Below are positions 12,271 to 24,599 of a DNA stretch of 64,000 nucleotides, piece by piece. The DNA comes from Tanypteryx hageni. Lineage: Eukaryota > Arthropoda > Insecta > Odonata > Petaluridae. The translations under genes and the position numbers were made by a program. Within the stretch, counting starts at the first letter, position 1. Every line of letters begins with the position of its first letter. The stretch covers positions 90,434,858 to 90,498,857 of the forward strand of contig CM054118.1 of assembly GCA_028673005.1 (NCBI GenBank), read 5' to 3'. Below the pieces are notes generated by a model that saw nothing but the letters and a program-made list of their open reading frames with translations, searched no databases and was not told where the DNA came from.

Positions 12271-12519
12271 TATTTCAATACTGTTTCATACGTGTATTTC
12301 CCATTAAGAATACCTTTGAAATCTGTATTCCATTTATGGAGTATACTTCTCCATTTTGTTATTTATAATTCTTTTGTGTGCATAATGAAATAATCTTGGT
12401 TAAAAATTTACTAATTTCTTATTTTACAGGTCTATATTGCTCAAGAATACTTTTGTTTTTTAAAATTTTTTTTATAATTTCATGTTCATAGGCAATCCCG
12501 CATAGCCCTTGCATTTACT

Positions 12520-12612
12520 TTTGCACCTGATAGATCGAGTTCAGTCGGCGGCTGAACTCCTCATTTGTCATTGAATTGAAGCTATCAGTGCGTCGGCATA
12601 TTCTTTGTACCT
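12520..12612 (+). repeat. Dispersed repeat fragment (inverted copy at 17205-17290)
   Basis: GAGTTCAGTCGGCGGCTGAA, then CATTGAATTGAAGCTATCAG and GTCGGCATATTCTTT match the reverse complement of 17205-17290. About 40 bp on, an ATG at 12649 opens MGDKKDLDHVEKK before breaking; this could be the start of a decayed transposase, but that is a guess. Confidence 0.5.
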
Positions 12613-12986
12613 ACCTTAGAAAGTTTTTACCCATCCGTTATTTTAACAATGGGTGATAAAAAGGATCTTGATCATGTTGAGAAAAAAAGGTTTTTCCAAA
12701 TCTTAGGTTAACAGAGGAATCCAATGAAGTTATAACTTGAATTTTAAAATAGGGAACATCTTTGGAATCTCAGGACCAGCCGTATTGTTGCGATTTTTGA
12801 TCTTTTGTCATTTTTCACGTGGTTTTATAATTGTCTCCAATGTGCTGTTTATCTGTTGTAGGAAAACGTGAATGCTATGCGTAAATTCCTAACTTTAGTG
12901 CAGGAAATCGACTGGAGTGAATATCCTGCAGAAGGAAATGTTAAGGCATAATAATATGAAATATGTTAATTTTCTTGGTGTATTAC

Positions 12987-13206
12987 ATGTTTAAATAAAT
13001 TGTTCGTTGAAATTTTTTTTAACCGAAACACCTGAACCAACCTACGCAACACGGTGGGTACTACGTATTGGAGATTGGGTGGGTCGCGATGTTTAAAGAA
13101 ATTGTTCGTTGAAAATTTTTTTAACCAAAACACTTTAATCAGCCAACCCAATCTGATGGGGCAGAGTATGGTGTTGCTACGTATTGGAGATTGGGTGCGT
13201 CGCATC
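12987..13206 (+). repeat. Tandem duplication, about 102 and 118 bp units
   Basis: ATGTTTAAA(T/G)AAATTGTTCG starts at 12987 and 13089, and both units end CTACGTATTGGAGATTGGGT. The second unit carries about 15 extra bases. Reading frames across it repeat the same peptide and are an artefact of the duplication. Confidence 0.65.
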
Positions 13207-13460
13207 CATGTTGCTTGCTGGTAAAACAAAAGAAGATGGAAAATCGCATCGTCAATGGTGGCCTTGGAATTCCAAAGCTATGCCTAAAATAGTCGTAGCT
13301 CAAGAGGTAGAAAAAACTAACACTATTCAAGCTTCAAAAAAGTATGTTCCTGAAGTAAATATACCTATGTATGTCTATGTACAATTTTCCAGACAAATGT
13401 AATATAGAGAATGTAATGGAAACCCAAGCATACTATACTAGCATTTTAATTTGGCATATA

Positions 13461-14830
13461 CCATATTTACCCGAAAGGAAGACAAGGTTTTTTCACAAAA
13501 ATGCCTGGTATCATCTTAGAATGGGGTATGAGGATTTAAGGTGAGAATACACCCCTATTTTAAATGCACCATGAAACACCCAGATGTCAAGTATATGTCC
13601 GTTAAAATATTTATTATTGCATAAAGTAATACATCATATTTAATTAATTACTGCAATACTTTAAAAATTTAAAGTCAAATTTCTTAAAATTGCTCCCACA
13701 GACCAATGGTTCCACTTCGGCATTAGGGAAGTGTTTAGAGCTGGTTGGTAATCGCGTGGCAAGTTGAAAAAAAATGACTCCAGTTGGGCGGTTCCGTGCG
13801 TAATATGAAATACAAAGTCATGTAGGCACCAATTAAGGTGTCTAGTAATACAATGTAAACAAGACTGATTCAATTTAAATGTATCTACCACAATTTAAAC
13901 ATGACGCTTTGCATTTGTTATGCCAACGGCAGATGTAAAGTGGACGTGAGTTTCAGAGCGTAGAAAATTTACGAAAGCACTTGAGTAGTACATGCTTGAC
14001 TGAGTTTTAAAGTGAAATAGTGGCAAGTTATTATTTATAACTTTTAAATAAGATACCCCAAACAAATGGCAGATTGCATAGATAAAAAAGAAACTGCGGT
14101 AAGAGAGAATGTATCGAAAGGAAAGGACAGAAATTTTAAGTTAATGGAAGTGCGCTATGCTGAAGAAACAAATAATTGTGTGGCAGGGAGGAAATACAAT
14201 GTGACTGAAGCAAATGTGCGAAGGTGGACCAAAACGAGGCTGATTTCATGCATTAGAAGAGAAAATTGCAAACTTTGTGCATATTCAAAGAATGGACGGT
14301 AAACCGGTGACGCGGAATATCATTAAATTGAATGCCCAAAAATTAGCACGGTCGCAAAACATTTCATACCAAGAATTTAAGGCTAATAATGGATGGTGTG
14401 TGCGTATGATGTATCGTAATGGTTTTAGCCTGCGACAAAGAACTTCACTTTGCCAAGGTCTACCTTCCGACTTCAAGGACAAAATAATAATTTTCCAGAG
14501 GCATGTAATTAGGTTGCGGAAAAGTTAAAATTACCTTCTGAGCCAAATGGGTAATGCAAATGACCCATTTACTTCGACATGCCATGCCACAATGAAAAAG
14601 GTGCAAAAAATGTAATCATAAAAACTTCCGGGAATGAAAACCTGCACATTACTGTAATGCTGGCTGTATTAGTGGAGGGAACAAAGTTGCCACCGTATGT
14701 TATTTTAAAATGCAAAACAGTGCCTAAAAGTACTACCAAATCGAATAATTATTAAATGTCAAGGCCAAGGATGGATGTCATCCCTATTTCTAAAGCTTCA
14801 GTTTTGGAAAAAAGTTTGAACCCCATTACA
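13461..14830 (+). mobile_element. Truncated pogo-type transposon
   Basis: The left end TA|CCATATTTACCCGAAAGGAA matches other pogo-type left ends in the window (25798, 53651). Coding remnants follow at 14066-14790. No right terminus is visible; the C-terminal half of the transposase and the right end are missing. Confidence 0.6.
14066..14790 (+). pseudogene. pogo-type transposase N-terminal part, frameshifted
   Basis: Three reading-frame segments appear in order. The first holds a Brinker-like/HTH region with YAEETNNCVAGRKYNVTEAN followed by VRRWTKTR. The second, overlapping in another frame (14277-14528), holds a CENP-B-like DNA-binding region with FKANNGWCVRMMYRNGFSLR and LCQGLPSDFKDKIIIFQR. 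The third, from about 14530, holds the start of a DDE domain, with ITVMLAVLVEGTKLPPYVIL as its clearest block, broken by stops. Family knowledge: pogo enzymes of this type combine these domains. The downstream catalytic residues are lost. Related C-terminal sequence exists at 58200-58860. Confidence 0.7.
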
Positions 14831-15339
14831 GGCCTCACTTTTAATATTCTAAAGAACAAGTTTTAATATGTATGAGCAATTTAGTTACAGCTGTCAACTT
14901 ACAATGAAACGGTGACATCATGTTTAGCGTGTTATAGGCCTAGGCATAAATTCGAAAACTTTGCATATATCAATGTTATTTAAATTCCATTCATATCCTT
15001 CAGATGCTGTTGACAATGGCTACTTGAATCGTGCCTGTATAAAAAAGTAATTATCACCAGATTTCCAGTTAAAATATTCTTGACATAGTTTATTTTTCCC
15101 ATATTTTCTTTACTTCCGATATTAATGCCTCGGAATATCACACTGAGGAATGCATTCTGTAGATAGTTGATACACCTTCAACACCTCGGTTTGATTTATG
15201 TAAGTAATACCAGTGGCAGCCCGTGGTTGTTTCATCTGGTATGGCCAACATGTTAAAAAAAACCTAAAATTATAATACAAAAAGTATTTAATTTTTTACT
15301 TGCCGAAAAATGTACAGTAGTGAGTAGATGAAAAGTGTC

Positions 15340-16780
15340 TTGCAGCTAAAATTTCTTGTTAGAAAATAAATCAATAACTTTTATGTTGAAGCTATCTATG
15401 TTATTTACAAAGTTTTTTTTCACACAATAGCATGCCTAAAGCACTTGGTCATTCTTTTTTCATACTATTCCTAAGAAAAGTCTTTATTCTTTTCATCATT
15501 TAAAAACACCCTTCTGCTTCTGATGTCGACATTGGTATCGTGATCAACATTTTAAAAGCTTTATTGTTTCTTGAAATGTTTCACACAAATCATCACCCAA
15601 AATTAGCGACAGAAATGGTACCGTGCCAGAAATTGCTCTCAGTTCCTCTCTTTCGTAAAAAAACTTGAAGTTCACTCTCCAGTCTCTTTTTTTTCTTCCA
15701 AAAAAGGATACTTTTCAATTATTTCACTGAGATACTTGTCGGAATTTTTTTGCTGTAATTATTAAATTCTTCGATCAAAAATCCAGTCCAGTAAATTGAA
15801 ATCTATCTTTTATTGCTGTGATTATGGTGTCACAAACTTCTTTACCTTCTCTCTTCCTGCAGGCAGAGTCGCTGTTAGTGATCCGTGGTCTTTTTGGTCC
15901 AACTTCTTACTCTTCATTTTCTAACTCAACTTCATCCTGTTCAGTAATCACATCAACTTGGTTTCTGACTGTCTGTATGCTATTCTTGAAATGCTGCATC
16001 GCTTGCTATATTTTAACTGGATCGGTGATTCGTTTTTGAACCTGACTAAAACTTCACGTAAGGCATTATCCAGTGAAAGAGCATTAACCAAAAGACAAAG
16101 TTATTTTCTTTCAGCCAAGTTTATACGCACCTGCTGGTGTTATAGTAGACTGCAACTTTGTCATCACTGTTGTCAATAATTTCCATAATCGTTATGAGGT
16201 GAACTTTTAAGTCTTTATCCAACTCAGAACTAAACTGGATTTACTCACGAAAAACTCCCTTATTTTTTGACTCATCCGATTTATCATGCCCTCTCAATGC
16301 TAATTCTACTGCCCCACAAAAACATATACAATTTATAATCAAATTTAATACGTGCCTATTTTTATCTACTTGTTTGTTATGTTTAGACAGCCGATACTTG
16401 AGTTAAACTGACTTGGAATATTTGTTTTACCCAGCAGCGATAAACTCAAAACATTGTTCATATTTTTCATGAGCCCTCATTTTTTCCCAAATGTGTACCA
16501 AGTCTGAAATCCCGTTCCTCGACCAGCTGACATCTTGCAAAAGAACACAAGGAAAACAAAAAAATGCATTTTTTCATCATATCCACAGAGCCTATTGTTC
16601 TTTGAATAAATGTCGGCATGAAATTTATGACACCTTTCCTGTTTGTTGGCACACTATCTTTTTAACTAAATTCAAATTAGGGTGGGGTCTTCTCATTTGT
16701 TTTATTTTGAGTTTATCATCGTAAGACAAGAATGAAAATGGCTGTTTTAATAAAGCACTTATCGCATTCATTTCAGAGAA
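15340..16780 (-). pseudogene. hAT transposase remnant (ZMYM1-like), multiple stops, internally deleted
   Basis: Read on the minus strand from 16780. First comes an N-terminal block with YDDKLKIKQMRRPHPNLNLV, then a TTF-type zinc-finger region with FFCFPCVLLQDVSWSRNGIS, then HNKQVDKNRHVLNLIINCI and AVELALRGHDKSDESKNKGV. The central catalytic part is largely missing. Near 15500 the C-terminal dimerisation block is recognisable, with TIPMSTSEAEGCF and MMKRIKTFLRNSM. This order is that of the hAT elements annotated as zinc finger MYM-type protein 1-like in many animals. Stops and frameshifts occur throughout, so it is inactive. Confidence 0.75.
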
Positions 16781-16985
16781 TTGAAACATGCGTTCCACGT
16801 CTTGTGATCGAGCCAGCTAAGCAGTGTCCCAAAGACTTTCTAAATAGCAGTGGGGGAACTCCCTGCTGGACTTTCTGCCCACTCCTCGCATAAATTCTCT
16901 TACCGACCGGATAATTGTGCTGCTTCACGGAAAATTAAACTTATTAAAGACTCAAAAATGAAATCAATGTGTTCAAAAACAATTA

Positions 16986-18063
16986 CAGTAAAATCCGTTA
17001 TTTACACTTTTCTAGGAACCTGGGAAAAGTGTACATTGCAGGAAAGTGCAAATTGAGGGAAAAGGAAAAATAGCTAAACTGATTTTACTTTTAAACTCTC
17101 TCATTTGTTATAGTAAGACTAACAATAAAATCAGTGTTAAAAGAGTTATAAAGAGTATATCTATTTATTCATTTACTTAAAACTCGCTATGATAGACCCA
17201 AAGAATATGCCGATGCACTGATAGCTTCAATTCAATGACTAATGAGTAGTTCAGCCACCGACTGAACTCTACTATTCTCGCCTCAGACGCTTTTCGAGTA
17301 CATAGTAGCATGTATGCATAATGTGCCTACAATGTAACAAGAATCTTGTATCACTTAACAGATGTGCGGAATGTACGGCGATTTTTCGAAAAAATTTTAC
17401 GATCTTTTAAAATCACTATTACTCGAATATAATGCAGGGGCTACTTTTAAAATTCCATTTTTTGGAAAAAACATTGCGTTATATTGGAGACAATATGGTA
17501 ATTTAAATTACAACAAATTAACTTAAATTTGATTACAAACCATGCAAGCCAAGGGGCAGAATTTAAGTGGGAAGGGTTAAAACATGATAGCGCCAAACCT
17601 GAACATCTTTTCAATAGCATTCATACTTGGTTCAAAGAGTAAATAGTATTTCTGTATCTAGGTGCGCTGGTTATGCTCTGCCGGTGTGATTTACATAAGA
17701 GGTTTTGAAGTTTTCAGTCCAAAGAGTTTATGCATATTTTCATCTATAAGTACGCTGTTCCCGAGTAGCATCTGTTAAAGTGAGTGCTGTTTTGAAAAGA
17801 AAGTTCACATTTCTGCCTCTAGGGGCGCTGTTCCTACTCTGCTGCTGTTTTTGAACTGTTGGGAATCGCATGCTAAATTCTTTTTAAAAAATCGGAAATT
17901 CTATCGTAAAATGACACGAATAGCGGGGAAACTTAAAATGTAATAACGTAAATTCAGGGTTTTACTTGCATTGGAATCATAGGAAAATTGATGGGACCCA
18001 TATAAAATGTTGTAAATAGCGGGGAAATGTACATTCCGATAATGTGAATACGAGGTTTTACTG
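16986..18063. mobile_element. Tigger-like MITE nested in the hAT element
   Basis: Left end TA|CAGTAAAATCCGTTATTTAC; right end, reversed, CAGTAAAACCTCGTATTCAC. The expected TA follows on the left and has become AA on the right. Internal halves are loosely inverted (AAAGTGTACATTGCAGG against GGGGAAATGTACATTCC). It carries a further insertion-like block at about 17190-17503 whose end, TTATATTGGAGACAATATGG|TA, resembles pogo-type ends. Confidence 0.7.
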
Positions 18064-21000
18064 AATTTATAGTGATTTTTTCTTTCTTGGAATTTTGGTA
18101 GGGCCATGGCCCTATGTCAGTGGCTGCCCCTGAGTAATGCTCTTTTGTAGCAGTGGATCCTAAGAGTGGTCGTTGAGCTGCCTCGAAGCTCCCTCAGCAG
18201 TCATTAAAATCCTCTTAATCGCCTTTAATAGGGATCTTACAAGATTTGTGAGTTGTGCAGAAAGGAAGATCTGCTGAGTGCCCTATTTATAAACTTGAAA
18301 TTATTCTTCACCATTGGATAACTTGAGTTTAACATCTCCCAATTTTATTGTTGTTTGTATCCAGTGTTACTAATTTAGCAAAGTTTTAGCTGGATCTAGC
18401 GACTTGAGGTTCAATCTAGCAGCTAAAAAATACGATAGTGACCCATTTACAAAACTAGCAAATTGATTTAATAATCTAGCTAATTCTAGCTATTGCATAA
18501 AATCATGGCATCTGCATTCATACTAAACACAAAAAATAAAATTGAATAAGGGAAATGAATATGGATAAGCAGATTGTTCTTTTCATTTGTCTCTTACTTT
18601 TAATTTTTTTGTTTTCTTTATTGTCATCATGCCAAATTTCTGCTCTGTAGCACTTCGAGAAATACCTTAGGTTTTATACCATATATTCTTTATATATCTT
18701 ATATAGCGTATTAATCCAAAAGTAAGATGAGGTTTTTTCTAAATAGGTTTGGCAAAAAAATTATTGGTCATCTTAACCACTTCCCTGATGGGTTTTTTCC
18801 ATTAGCGAGTCAAGAAATCATCATATTATTTTATTACGTTTTTCAATCACTTATAGCTAGGTATAAAAAAGAATATAGTCATTTCTGGTTGTACAGTACA
18901 GTACAACATTTAGCAAAATATTTGTTCTCCATTTCTCGCAAAGGAAATGTACATTGCCCCCCAAACAGGTAATTTATTTTTACTTATTTAATAATCAACG
19001 TGAAATAAAATCGTAGATGATACTAATAGAGGAATCGTCTTATCCTTGCATCACTAGACCTTCTTTATTCCAGGTTCTCGGATTACTTCAAGTATACTTC
19101 TTTATTGTAGATCTCTACCTCTTCCCAGTAAGTTTCTCAGAAAAAACTTTAAATAATGCTAAACAAAGATGCTAGAAGCACACAGAGACAGGAGAGATTA
19201 GGTTTCGTATTTGCCCACTCAACAAAAAATGCCAAAAATATAAATTTTTACCTTAGTAATTTGAACAATCTTCAATGTTATTCTCATTATTGCTCTCTGA
19301 ACTGACACTTTCTTCCAAATCACTTTCAATTAAGATTTCAGTCTACTTTTCATCACCAGGTATTGCTTGCATTTTTCTATCAGTTGACGTCATGATAATT
19401 TGGACTCTTTTTATCTCTTAAAATGAAACAAAGTTACGGAATAATAATGAACAGTAGCTGCTTCTGTACAGCGTAAATGTTTCCCTCAGTGCAGCAAGAG
19501 AATATTTTTTGTGCGATCCGAGTGCTTCCCATGCACTCTGGTCATGCTTTCGGTCAAGGGGTAGAATCGTAATTATCTTTGAATGGGCTTGTTTATGCGT
19601 TGATGTCAGATAAGTGTTTCTCACTCTCATTATATTGTTGTCAAGAAATGCTCAACCAATCATTGATCCAGATCCGAAGACCGTTCTTCCGCCCTTTCCA
19701 TGTAGCTCTCAAGGGTTGACACAAGAAAAGAATATTCATTTCAAAAGTAAGAGACATCACAATGCAGATAAACAGTGCCTGCATCCCCTTTCCACCACAC
19801 AGTAGCTTTTTTGCAGAGGTTCGGTTAGTCTCAGCATTGAATAGGAGTTTTAGAACCCAAAATTCGCATAACTAAGTGAAAATTCAATCACAAAATTTTA
19901 CGTATAATATAGATGAAAAGAAAGTAAAAATTACAGAATTAAGCACAGTAGGAAAGCCCAATGTTACTGTTTTGAAATATCTCCTCTCAGTATGAATGCC
20001 TCACTGACTGGGATAGCATCAACTTTCGAGTTGAAAAAATCTTGGCTTATCGTTGGTCAGAAAAGTCTCATATTTTTCCCTCCCACTTATGCTCATGAAA
20101 AATGCAGAGCCCGCCCCTACCTCCACCTCCCACTGCTTAGCGTGGATTTACAGGTATCTCAGTGAGCCAACATTTATTGCGTCTACGTAATGTTTTTTCT
20201 CTAATGGGGCTGATTGATGATTAACTGGTAACATTTTATCAGTCATTCCTTTATGACACGTTTTGGCTCGAAATATTTAATTTTGCCTTACTCTCTCATT
20301 TTCTGTATCCACACTGAATGAACAATAGAAAGCATAATAATAGTTTTCGCTATTTTCTGATAATCGGGTTTTCCCAGATTAATTTTACACTAGCAACATT
20401 CATGTTGTCAGCAAGAATACTTCTGAAATCAGCAATTATTTAAAGCTAAACAATACTGTATGTCCAAGAATGCAATATGCACTATAAATTTTGGTCTATA
20501 TTTCGCAAGAAATTGTAATATGTGAGATATTTTATGTGCTTTCGTTCACAAATACTCTGCCTCGCTATCAGACGGAGTGCATAACCAAATCGAATACATA
20601 TTAAGATAAAAATCGTTATCCCATTATGCCCCTTTATTAGTGGTGTGACATTAATATTGACTAGTATTGTTTTCATAGAATGCACTATTATGATAATGAA
20701 CATATTAATCTTTATGTATTGTTACGCATATATTCAATGGTTTGGCAGTGCCTTGCTTGATCAGATGAGCCCCATGATTAACCCCTCAGCGCCGATCTAT
20801 GCATGGTATGGACCTCGGTTTCTTACTGTATTGCTGCCCTCTGTGCATGTTACAGGCCCATGCCATGTTGCTTTTAATTTGCTGTATAGAGATGTTTTTA
20901 ATTTTTTTCAATTGGCTTTCACATTATTATATAGAAAGGTTTTTACCTTAAGAAGACGTTAAATACAATATTTTTCTAAGTTTTATTTATGCAAAACTAA

Positions 21001-21879
21001 ATTACGTCTGCTCCGTTGGTTGACGCTAGTAAAAATGAATTGCTGTATTTCTTCACCTTTAATCTCGATCAGTTACTAAAAATTTATTAATGTCTCTAAA
21101 TCACTTTCAGAAATTAACTCATTGTTTATGGAAGGAAATCATTTTTTTTAAGTCAATAATTTTCATCAGAAAATCCCATCTTCAGAAAGAATGCAATCAA
21201 AGATACACAACAAATGGCGAGTGTACTCAATCAATAGGAATTAGTAGTGTTCAAGGTCACTAAGGCACCGTGAGAAGGAGAATAGGGAACAGCTAGAGAT
21301 GATTCACTCTCGTTTTCATAAATCGTATCCATGCGATGTTATTTGTAAATAGTTCTCGAGTGCCATAATGTCTGTGTTTGGAAGAGATGAAGTGGGAAGA
21401 GACTTGCAGCCATTGTGTTTTAAGGTGAACGAAGCGGCAAGCTATAAATATTTACAGAGAACTAGACTGCATTATTTGAAGGGAGTTGAAGTTCATGAGA
21501 ACTATTCTAGCACTAAAAGTCGTGATTAAGAGTTAAACATTTGTGTAGTATAAACCGTTATTACTTCATCATGTGATAACACATAAACTTATTGAAATAG
21601 AATTATGTCAAAAAACAAACTATATAACATGTACTATGGCATAGATATTCCGAAATTTTCATGTAAATCCGATTATCAGGTAAAATGTTATAAATGTTTA
21701 TAATAAAATACATCAAAATTGGCCATTTCAATTAAATAACTGCCGGATTTATGGTAGAGTGGTAATTAAATCTAGCCCATCTCTGAGGGAATAAGCCTGC
21801 ATATGGCTTGTCTGCCCATGTGTATGCAACCTTCCTTAACCTTCTTACAACGAACATCCCTTTTTTTCTGTCCCGCCAA

Positions 21880-21965
21880 CTTTGTTGTATGGAGGTTTTA
21901 CTGTATTTTAATGCTGGCAGTGTTAGCAGATTGCACAAAGTTACCATCATATGTTATTTAAGAAA
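21880..21965 (+). pseudogene. pogo-type DDE fragment next to a Tigger-like end
   Basis: From 21908 one frame reads LMLAVLADCTKLPSYVI, the DDE block seen at 14660 and 58240. Immediately before it, GTTGTATGGAGGTTTTACTG|TA has the form of a Tigger right terminus. The left terminus was not found. The scrap is about 60 bp of coding similarity. Confidence 0.4.
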
Positions 21966-22123
21966 TTGTTATTACAAAGTTTTTTCCTGAATATAACTTG
22001 TTTTTTATTGTGGTTGTCTTAAATTCAAAGTCATCTTTTTTTTTGGGTTAATGCGGTATATTCTATATATGTAAGAAAAAATATATTTTGGGTTTATTGG
22101 AGTTATTTTTTTCCTTTTTGCAG

Positions 22124-22293
22124 GGGAGGTCAAGGTTCATATGGAGGTGGAGCATATTCTGGCAATGGTTTTGGTGGATCTAGTGGAGGATATCAAGGAG
22201 GGTATGGAGGTGCAGGTGGTGATGTAAGACCTGTTGGTAGTTATGCTTCAGCTTCCATCTACGGGCAGGATGGTTATGCTTCCTATAAGCAAG
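22124..22293 (+). CDS. Glycine/tyrosine-rich coding exon
   Basis: The acceptor is TTCCTTTTTGCAG at 22123 and the donor AAG|GTTAGT at 22293/22294. The exon enters in phase 2, rebuilding an arginine codon with the AG left by the previous exon, and exits in phase 1. It encodes GGQGSYGGGAYSGNGFGGSS, more GGYQGGYGGAGG repeats, then a less repetitive stretch with VRPVGSYASASIYGQDGYAS. The GGYG/SYG composition is that of the low-complexity, prion-like tails of hnRNP and FUS-type proteins, which are known to support condensate formation; that role is inferred. The lower repetition of the last 25 residues suggests some selected sequence there. Confidence 0.85.
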
Positions 22294-22879
22294 GTTAGTG
22301 GTCCTTTGCAATATTGTATGTGGGTTTTTTTCTTTGGTTTTGGGTTATAATAGGTAGTGTGTGCATAGTTATATTTAAATGACTGTATTTATTAGAAACA
22401 AAATAGCTTTTGTATAGGTTAATGCCATCTGAATTTTAAAACTTTATGTACCTCTGGTTACTTTTCTTTCAATTTCCTTCGTTTCTGTTTCATATCTTTT
22501 GTTCAAATGAATAGCACGGCTCAACTGCAGTTTGTCTGTCTATTGCCATTTATTCTATGCTAAATCATTTGAGTAAACTTAAATCTTAAGAGCCAAGATC
22601 ATTTTTGAATTTATTGTTACAAATGCTTGGTGTAATTTTCAGCTTTTTCATTTCGTTGTTAAAATAATTATTTTAAGTATCTTAATTTGCAAGATAGTGA
22701 AATTATTGAACAGGTTATTCATATTTTCTAAAATTAACAATGCTATTGGTCCTTAATTGCATAGAAATGAAAATTGTATTGTGATTGGAATGAATTCATG
22801 ATCAAGATAACTACTTAAGTCATAAAAGGGTTATTTCTATCAAATTTCTCTGAAGGCAGCTACTTTCAGATGCTATGTA

Positions 22880-23655
22880 CCATATCTGCCCGAATGGAAG
22901 CCGGTCCTGGATTTAAGCCAACCCCCAAAATTTTCCACCATTTTTTGACAAAAAAGTAAATTTCGTAGATTTGATGCTGAAGGGTGCTGGGCATGCATGC
23001 ATGCATTATTCGAGATCAAAGATAAGAGTGGGAAATGGTTTAGTTCTTGAAATTCTGAATTATTACTCCAATTAATAATTTTGCATTGTCTAATAATGCT
23101 CCACATTATGACGATAATTTTATTCATTTTCACAAAAGGTCATTTTTATAATTATACACGTTCCAAGTCAAGTTTTACCGAAATTCAAACAGTTGAGCAT
23201 CAAAAGCCGTCATCGCATTATGCATAATCGTCTGCATAGTCAATATACACAATTTTAATGAATGAAGTTTTAACGTGAATACAAAAATTACAATGGCTAT
23301 AACAATAACTACAATAGCCTAGTAAAACTAATAGGATCTTCTTTTAATGGGTAATGAAAAATAATACAAATATCCAATAGCATTTAGAAACGAAAAAATC
23401 AGTGACAACAGTAACAAACACAGGTACTGTTAAATTCGATATTCTAACTTTATTACTTATTAATATTCATTGTAGGTTAAATATTTACTTCACAAAAAAT
23501 ATAGTACTATCATTTGGACGTGCTGCCATCTATGGGAGACTACAAGACAATCCTAACCCCAGATTTTTTCGTCGCACTTGCATTTAAGCCAAGGGGTGAT
23601 TTTTTTCATGATAGATTTTGACAAAAAACATCGACTTGTGTTCAGGCGGATGCGG
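22880..23655. mobile_element. pogo-type MITE, 776 bp
   Basis: Left end TA|CCATATCTGCCCGAATGGAA; right end, reversed, CCGCATCCGCCTGAACACAA|, with TA flanks at 22878-22879 and 23656-23657. Subterminal parts retain the family pattern (GGATTTAAGCCAACCCCC against CATTTAAGCCAAGGGG). No transposase remains. Confidence 0.7.
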
Positions 23656-24599
23656 TACATCTGATTACTCAACTGTTTTTTGGCTGAAATGGTTTTCTTG
23701 ATCATAATTGGGTTCCAGTTATAAGGTGGGCTTGATATTCCATCATTGATTTAATTAGGTGCGTAAAATGGGAACATATACACAGGATGGTCAAAAGTCA
23801 TACCTCATTGTTCTACTAATTCAAAATATTTTTTACTGTTGAACATTTTATTCTAGCTATTTTCAGTAATTGTAAAATATTCATTGAATTACTGATAATG
23901 CATATTTAGCATAACTACAATATTAACATTTCGAGGTAGGTCTTGAGGATGACTTTCTCTGTGATTATTTCATTGAAGATTAATTTGTCTAAGCTAACTT
24001 GGGGAACCCTCCATCTTTCAAAATTTGTTTGCCCTGGTAGACTCAGAATAACCATTTCTGAGCATATCTTTCATTATATTCCTGAATATATTCAAATCTT
24101 TATATACATATAGTTTATCGGAGTAATTATTTTACTTAGTTTCATAGCTGTGGGTAGCTGATGTTCTCCAATTGACATGTATCTGTGCTCAGGCATTGTG
24201 AAAAAAACAAAAAAATTGCTGTTTGAGGTATATTGGTTCTGTAACATGGAGATCGTTGTTTCTTGATGTTTTGCACATGTTGCAGAGTGCATCTTAATGG
24301 TAGAGTTGGTATGCGTATATAATCTGTTAAACATCATTGAGCGAAGACGTATGCGAGAAATGCCTGTGTAGTGCCCAGTGACATAAATATATAAAACTTT
24401 ATGCCCAGTTACTGTCCAGCTTTCCCCAGTGCTCTGACGTCATGTGAAAATCCTCATTCAACATTAATTCTTTAGTGCTTTGACAATCTACATAATACTT
24501 AATAGTTAGGTATGGTACAAAAATTTATTTATATAATTTATCAATATATTAATGCTATCTACATGCAGAAAACATTACCCAGTTTTGTTGTTTTTCTTT

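Larger units (their letters stand above)
15211..18132 (-). mobile_element. hAT transposon with 8-bp target duplication
   Basis: The ends are CAGTGGCAGCC at 15211 and, read inward from the other side, CAGGGGCAGCC ending at 18132. The flanks are AGTAATAC (15203-15210) and AGTAATGC (18133-18140), seven of eight identical, as expected for hAT. The transposase remnant lies on the minus strand at 15340-16780. A Tigger-like MITE (16986-18063) sits inside it and accounts for much of its length. Confidence 0.8.
11589..22123 (+). other. Intron, 10.5 kb
   Basis: Starts GTATGG and ends TTTTTGCAG. It contains tandem duplications near 11.9-13.2 kb, a pogo fragment at 13.46-14.83 kb, a hAT element at 15.2-18.1 kb and a pogo scrap near 21.9 kb. 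I see nothing identifiable in 18133-21870, apart from a possible hAT-like terminus at 18374. Confidence 0.7.

Noticed and set aside
18374..18515. hAT-like terminus (CAGTGTTACTAATTTAGC) with repeated CTAGC motifs
   Set aside because: No opposite end and no 8-bp duplication could be found; kept only as a hint.
19261..19630. Minus-strand frame with KHDQSAWEALGSHKKYSLAA and upstream acidic sequence as a transposase N-terminus
   Set aside because: Only a vague resemblance; no second block or element ends found.
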